Below are positions 7,210 through 11,014 of a DNA stretch of 11,014 nucleotides, piece after piece. How positions within the stretch are numbered: the first letter of the stretch is position 1; the number at the start of each line of letters is the position of its first letter. This DNA comes from Dictyocoela muelleri. Its lineage: Eukaryota > Microsporidia. The notes beneath the pieces are model-generated. The model was not told where the DNA came from. It was given only the letters and a program-made list of their open reading frames with translations, and did not search any database. The DNA is taken from assembly GCA_016256075.1 (NCBI GenBank), contig SDVU01000735.1, positions 1 through 11,014 on the forward strand, read 5' to 3'. Position numbers and translations under genes: made by a program.

Positions 7210-7667
7210 GGGCCAGATAGCTTGGTGGTTAACATTCTGAAAATAAATTTAATTATCGAGGTACGAATCACGCTGACGCCACTCTTTAATAAATGCTGAG
7301 GGAATGACATTACGTGGTCAATAACTATAGAAATATAGTAGCAATATACAGTTGTTCCAGTGTGGTATAGCTGATTAAGACTTGGTATAATATGAAAATG
7401 GGGTTTTGCTGAGCTCACCTAAGTGTGGAGATGAGTGCGGAGACGCATCTCGGCAAAAAGTAGTGAAAAAAAAATTCATGAAAAGCCACTAATTACCTGT
7501 ATCCTGCTGAGCCATTGATAAAACGAACATCGCATATACAGCTGGGCTTCTGTGTAGCTTAGGAAGTGACGTATTATAGTAACACCAGGAACCAAAGGTC
7601 TAAAGACCACGGTAGGAGACAACTCTCTGGGTTGGCAGCTATGGATGTTGTCAGCATGTGATATATA
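7210..7667 (+). mobile_element. SINE-like element with tRNA-like head, left copy
   Basis: The head carries an A box, TAGCTTGGTGGTTA (7218-7231), and a degenerate B box, GGTACGAATCA (7260-7270), at the spacing of an internal RNA polymerase III promoter. A body of about 385 bases follows, ending in TGTTGTCAGCATGT and AT-rich sequence. The whole unit is repeated in opposite orientation at 8936-9388, at roughly 85 percent identity judged by eye. The tRNA-like start, length and simple AT tail fit a tRNA-derived SINE. No flanking target duplication was found. Its B box is more decayed than that of the other copy. Confidence 0.7.
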
Positions 7668-7885
7668 AAGTATATTTTTAAGAGAATAAAAGTAAATTTT
7701 TAATAATATTTAGATTATTAATAAATTATTTTATAAATTAATTTAATTTTATCCAGCATAAATTTGTAAATTATTTTTCAATAAAACTCAAGAGTGAGAA
7801 AAAAAAACCTAAAATAAATTTATTTTTCAGGTAAAAGAGTATTTAGAACTTTTGAAAATAATTTTTCAAAAAAAAACGAAAATAC

Positions 7886-7891
7886 TTTAAT
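7886..7891 (-). terminator. Possible polyadenylation signal ATTAAA
   Basis: ATTAAA on the minus strand, a few bases after the stop codon of the 161-aa gene. Short 3' ends with signals close to the stop fit microsporidian transcripts, but the motif is common in AT-rich DNA. Confidence 0.3.
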
Positions 7892-7895
7892 AGCA

Positions 7896-8381
7896 TTACA
7901 AGTCATGCTTTTCTTCCATTTTTTCTTTTTCTTCTTCAACATCAACCTCATCTTTACTTCCAACTTCAGGATGTTTTTCACTCACTTCACTATCTTCACT
8001 TGTAATAAATTCATCATCAGATGCTGTTTTAAACTTTTCAAGCAATTTCATAATTTCTCTTCTTATCCTCACCTCCTCATCTTCTTTTTTCCATCCAATT
8101 CTTTCCATCTTTCTCAAAATATTTTCTTTAAAGTTCATTACCTGATTCTTCATCTTATTAAAATATTTTTTAATTCCAATATTCATCATCTTTTCTTTCA
8201 CGTTAGAGATATGTTCCTTGAAAAACGCAATTTGTGAATCCTTAACTTGGACCGCATTTTTGTAGATGCAACTACCACATTCCTTAGTCTTTTTATAACA
8301 TTCAGCGAGTTTCTCTTTTGTTTTTTCCATGAATGTTGTACAACTTAGCGATGCTATGAATATAAAAATTTTGAAGTTCAT
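7896..8381 (-). CDS. Probable secreted charged protein (161 aa), function unknown
   Basis: Not recognised as a known family. The first 17 or so residues (MNFKIFIFIASLSCTTF) look like a short signal peptide. Four cysteines follow the pattern C14, C28, C35, C38. Residues 60-110 are strongly basic and probably helical. Residues 121-157 are strongly acidic (SDDEF, SEDSE, VDVEEEKEKMEE), giving a two-sided charge layout. The C-terminus is KHDL, which only loosely resembles an ER-retrieval signal. The start at 8381 is supported by CACACCCTT before the ATG, with CCC at 8384-8386, and by ATTAAA after the stop. About 250 bases of AT-rich upstream DNA could hold its promoter. It lies between two inverted SINE copies. 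Open reading with this domain layout suggests a real gene, perhaps a parasite secreted protein; low-complexity charge could also make it a chance frame. Confidence 0.6.
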   Translation of the reverse strand: MNFKIFIFIASLSCTTFMEKTKEKLAECYKKTKECGSCIYKNAVQVKDSQIAFFKEHISNVKEKMMNIGIKKYFNKMKNQVMNFKENILRKMERIGWKKEDEEVRIRREIMKLLEKFKTASDDEFITSEDSEVSEKHPEVGSKDEVDVEEEKEKMEEKHDL

Positions 8382-8383
8382 AA

Positions 8384-8386
8384 GGG
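8384..8386 (-). promoter_or_regulatory. CCC-like start-proximal signal
   Basis: CCC on the minus strand two bases before the ATG at 8381, as at the MULE gene. Supports this start. Confidence 0.4.
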
Positions 8387-8631
8387 TGTGTTGTTTTTAT
8401 TTTTAATATTTTAAGCGAAATTAAAATTTTAAGTCAAATTAAGTTTTTAATTGAAAATGATGTAATTGTCAATGAAATTTTAAATTGAAATTTTATATTC
8501 CTTCTTACCATTGGATTAAAAAATAGAAAAAAAATAATTTACATTTTTATAAATTATAAATAATTCCTTTTTTTATTTATGCTAAAATTTAATTATATTT
8601 TAATGATATCTTCAAAATATAATTTACTTTA

Positions 8632-8695
8632 GGTCAGGAAGCTCTGTGGTTAATATTATTGAATGTAATTGTCGTGGTTCATTGTTATTGAACCA
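8632..8695 (+). repeat. Isolated tRNA-like head without SINE body
   Basis: The sequence shares GCTC-GTGGTTAA, TTGAATGTAA and TCGTGGTTC with the head of the SINE copy at 8936-9388, in the same order. An A-box-like stretch is at 8638-8652. The B-box region is altered: TGGTTCA (8675-8681) and TGAACCA (8689-8695) form a seven-base stem with a seven-base loop. The 385-base SINE body is absent after it. It is either a truncated SINE or an independent tRNA-like module; a working tRNA is unlikely. Confidence 0.6.
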
Positions 8696-8935
8696 TTAGA
8701 AAAGTAAAAGTTTATGAAAATTTTTTTATTTAAGTGTATTTTATTAAGCATCCTTAACAGCTTAAAGCGTTTGCTTGAATAGTTTATTATGGAAGTATGA
8801 TTTAGATAATGTTATGAAACAATAAATGTTTCATAAAAGAAATCATGTCATTACTGACAATGTCACATGACAGTAATATTTAAATATCATGTTTGAAATT
8901 ATTTTAGAGTCACTATATTATATATATTACATATA
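8696..8935. other. AT-rich spacer with small hairpins
   Basis: TTATGAAAC (8812-8820) and GTTTCATAA (8828-8836) make a perfect stem with a seven-base loop. ATTACTG (8850-8856) pairs with CAGTAAT (8871-8877). No gene seen. The right end is an AT-rich tail of the adjacent SINE copy. Confidence 0.5.
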
Positions 8936-9388
8936 TTACATGCTGACAACATCCATAGCTGCCAACCTGGAGAGTTGTCTCCAACCATAGTCTTATGACC
9001 TTTGGTTCCTGGTGTTCTGATAATACGTCACTTCCTAAGCTACCCAGAAGCCCAGCTGTATACGCGATTATCGTTTTATCAATGACTCAGCAGGATACAG
9101 GTAATTAGTGGCTTTTCATGAATTTTTATTTTTCACTACTTTTTACCGAGATGCGTCACCGCACTCATCCCCACACCTAAGAGAGTCCCTTCTGCTTCAT
9201 TGTCATATTAGACCAAGTCTTAATCAGCTATACTACACTGGAACAACTGTATATTATACTATAATTATATAGTTATGACCGCTTAATGTCATTCCCTCAT
9301 TATTTATTAAAGAGTGACGTCAGCGGGATTCGAACCACGATACTTTTATTTTACATTCAAGAGTGTTAACCACTGAGCTATCTGGCAT
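8936..9388 (-). mobile_element. SINE-like element with tRNA-like head, right copy
   Basis: Inverted copy of 7210-7667. On the minus strand the head reads GCCAGA, an A box TAGCTCAGTGGTTA (9380-9367) and an exact B-box consensus GGTTCGAATCCC (9336-9325). The body continues to TGTTGTCAGCATGT and a TAATATATG-type AT tail. The acceptor and T stems do not pair well, so it is not a functional tRNA, but the internal polymerase III promoter looks intact. This copy is better preserved than the left one and could still be transcribed. Its 5' edge abuts the fold-back repeat at 9389-9708. Confidence 0.72.
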
Positions 9389-9708
9389 ATTTTAATTATT
9401 AAATAAATTGGGCATTCGTTACTTTTGTGCATACAATTTGTAGGCTCGAAAGTAAAGTTAAGCAATATAAATGTATAAATTATTATTTTTAATTTTTTTC
9501 TGGAAAAAACACTTTAAAAGCTCTTTGGAGGAAAACAAACCTTAATCGAATTTTTATTCAATTTCAATATAATTTTATTAATTAAATTCAAAGAATTATG
9601 GTCTTTTTAAATTTTTTTAAAAAAATTTTTGCTTAACTTTACTTTTGAGCCTACAAATTGTATGCTCAAAAGTAACGAATGCCCAATTTGTTTAATAATT
9701 TAAATTTT
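9389..9708. repeat. Fold-back repeat with about 72-bp arms
   Basis: The left arm (about 9394-9465) and right arm (about 9629-9702) are reverse complements with three mismatches over about 72 positions. The arms contain GGGCATTCGTTACTTTTG and GTAGGCTC-AAAGTAAAG. The inner 160 bases are AT-rich and non-coding. Close match between arms suggests a MITE-like or fold-back element, or recent correction of one arm by the other. A tRNA-like module starts just beyond each arm, on opposite strands. Confidence 0.85.
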
Positions 9709-9839
9709 TTTAAATTTTTTATTAAGAGGGAGGGCCTTAGTGGTAGGCTTAAAAGTAAAGAAGCCCTATTTATATTATGTGTGGTGAAAATTTGATTTAA
9801 TAGTTTTTGATCAAAGGGTTTCTTCCGGGAGAAAAAAAC
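9681..9839 (+). repeat. 158-bp direct repeat, copy A
   Basis: Runs from GCCCAATTTGTTTAATAATT to CCGGGAGAAAAAAA and is repeated at 10562-10721 with only scattered differences. It contains CTTAGTGGTAGGCTTAAAAG, which has an A-box-like core, but no B box. Its first 20 or so bases are also the outer part of the fold-back arm. Confidence 0.85.
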
Positions 9840-9847
9840 GGCAGCCC

Positions 9848-10557
9848 GAAAAAATGCCCAAAATTTTTTGATATTAATTGTTAATGATTTGATATTAAAA
9901 ATATTTTTTATTAATTTTTTTGATATTTTTTTTATTTTTTGGCTATATTCCTTTAAATTAAATCAATAATAAATATGGAAAATATAAAAATTAAAAGATA
10001 TGTTTGTTATTTGTCATTTTATTTTAATTTTTTTCATAGTAATTCAAAGATAAATAAAGTTTTATAAAAGAGAAAAAATTTCTCAGCACAAGAACTTGTA
10101 AAATCTGATATTTCAACATTTAAAATATCTGTGAAGTGTATCACAATCATTTAAACAATAAACGCCGAGTTAAGAAATTTTTTCTAAAAACCAATATATT
10201 CCTGTATATAGAAAAATAAAAGCTTAACGCAAAAATAAAAAATGTGTTATTTAAAATTTAAAAAAACGTGGTAATTGATAGTAAAATATCTAGAAATTTT
10301 AAATTTTATAAAAATTTAGAGTTTTACATAACTCTTTTAAGGATTTTTAGATACATTAAATAAATATTGTACATAATAAGGGTTCTGTAAATTTTTATTT
10401 ATTTTATTTTATGATAAATATTATTAAAATTTATCAAAAAAATTAATAAAAAAAATATTTTTAATATCAAATCATTAACAATTAATATCAAAAAATATTG
10501 GGCATTTTTTCGGAAAATGCCGAAAAAAACACCGAAAAAATGCCTTTTATTTTTTCG
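9848..10557. mobile_element. Non-autonomous inverted-repeat element (MITE-like, about 710 bp)
   Basis: GGCAGCCC at 9840-9847 is repeated exactly at 10558-10565 and is a candidate 8-bp target duplication. The element then begins CGAAAAAAT and ends with its reverse complement. Inside are long inverted arms, 9848-9925 against 10432-10512, nearly identical (one substitution and a two-base length change). The right end carries extra CGAAAAAATGCC-type repeats (10513-10557). There is no gene; the centre is AT-rich. Eight-base duplication and subterminal repeats fit a hAT-type non-autonomous element, although its ends differ from those of the hAT element at 3871-5676. Confidence 0.65.
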
Positions 10558-10561
10558 GGCA

Positions 10562-10721
10562 GCCCAATTTATTTAATAATTAAAATTTTTTAAAATTTTT
10601 TATCAAAGAGGGGGAGCTTAGTGGTAGGCTTAAGAGTAAAGGAGCCCCTATTTATATTATGTGTGGTAAAAAATTTGATTTAATAGTTTTTATCAAAGTG
10701 TTTCTCCCGGGAGAAAAAAAA
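10562..10721 (+). repeat. 158-bp direct repeat, copy B
   Basis: Second copy of 9681-9839, in the same orientation, from GCCCAATTTATTTAATAATT to CCCGGGAGAAAAAAAA. The A-box-like core is AGCTTAGTGGTAGG (10615-10628). Without the inserted 9848-10557 element the two copies would stand in tandem. Confidence 0.85.
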
Positions 10722-11014
10722 CCTTGATCCGATGATTTTAATAAGGATTATCTCCTCAGAATTTCAATTTTTGTTCGTTGGAACTTACAAATTACTGTTT
10801 AATTGAAAATTTTAAATTTAAAAAGTATTAAATTATAAAACTTTTGAAATTTTTATAATATTATTCACGCGCGCAGCGCGCGACCTGCCCAAAACCGAGA
10901 GTTTTTAACATTTCAACTTATATACTGTTATTTATTTATATACAGTAGATGGTGGTTTTTACGACATTCAAAAAAGGTGGATTTTACGTAAAATCTATAA
11001 TAAATAAATCAAAT
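10722..11014. other. AT-rich end of window with short palindromes
   Basis: No gene seen. CGCGCGC-A-GCGCGCG at 10868-10882 is a perfect GC-only palindrome around one A in otherwise AT-rich DNA. GATTTTACGTAAAATC at 10980-10995 is a perfect 16-base palindrome, and TACTGT pairs with ACAGTA near 10922-10948. Confidence 0.5.

Noticed and set aside
7050-7418. 122-codon minus-strand frame
   Set aside because: Most of it is antisense to the left SINE copy; the matching frame is not conserved in the other copy.
7896-7907. C-terminal KHDL as an ER-retrieval signal
   Set aside because: It lacks the D-E-L core of the K/H-D-E-L motif, so retention cannot be claimed.
7905-8237. 110-codon plus-strand frame rich in Phe
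   Set aside because: It is the antisense of the Lys/Glu-rich 161-aa gene.
9325-9387. A functional tRNA gene on the minus strand
   Set aside because: The A and B boxes are good, but acceptor and T stems do not pair and no clean anticodon arm forms; the same head is repeated with a SINE body.
7210-9388. The two 455-base repeats as LTRs of one retroelement
   Set aside because: They are in opposite orientation, whereas LTRs are direct repeats.

Overview
The window is AT-rich eukaryotic DNA dominated by mobile elements. It most resembles a TE-rich microsporidian genome. Four open frames lack introns, each start codon sits a few bases downstream of a C-run (the CCC-like start signal reported for microsporidia), and FLYWCH/MULE and hAT transposases are typical of large AT-rich microsporidian genomes. 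This assignment is an inference; no rRNA or core housekeeping gene is present to confirm it.

Layout. Positions 1-1461 (minus) hold an uninterrupted FLYWCH/MULE-type transposase with a complete D-D-E set; it runs off the left edge. A perfect 32-bp GC-rich palindrome lies just upstream of its start. Positions 2038-2337 (minus) encode a stand-alone FLYWCH-like protein whose first zinc ligand is replaced, again with GC-rich palindromic repeats just upstream. Positions 2775-3305 (plus) are a broken C-terminal MULE fragment. Positions about 3437-6879 (minus) are the fossil of a Ty3/gypsy-like LTR retroelement (gag and reverse transcriptase remnants). A complete hAT transposon (3871-5676) is nested inside it, with an 8-bp target duplication, matching ends, subterminal repeats and an intact 467-codon transposase.

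The right half is repeat-built. Two copies of a roughly 455-bp element with a tRNA-like head (A and B boxes), interpreted as a SINE, lie in opposite orientation at 7210-7667 (plus) and 8936-9388 (minus). Between them is a 161-aa gene (7896-8381, minus) for a probable secreted, charged, cysteine-containing protein, plus a third isolated tRNA-like head (8632-8695). Then follow a fold-back repeat with near-identical arms (9389-9708), two direct copies of a 158-bp unit (9681-9839 and 10562-10721), and a 710-bp non-autonomous inverted-repeat element (9848-10557) inserted exactly at their junction with a candidate 8-bp target duplication.

The genes do not form a pathway. The hAT and MULE transposases are candidates for mobilising non-autonomous elements here. 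The 161-aa protein is the only likely host-type gene, and no function can be assigned to it. The most unusual content is the family of tRNA-like modules, several sharing the same upstream sequence, and the GC-rich palindromes placed at similar distances upstream of transposase-type genes.
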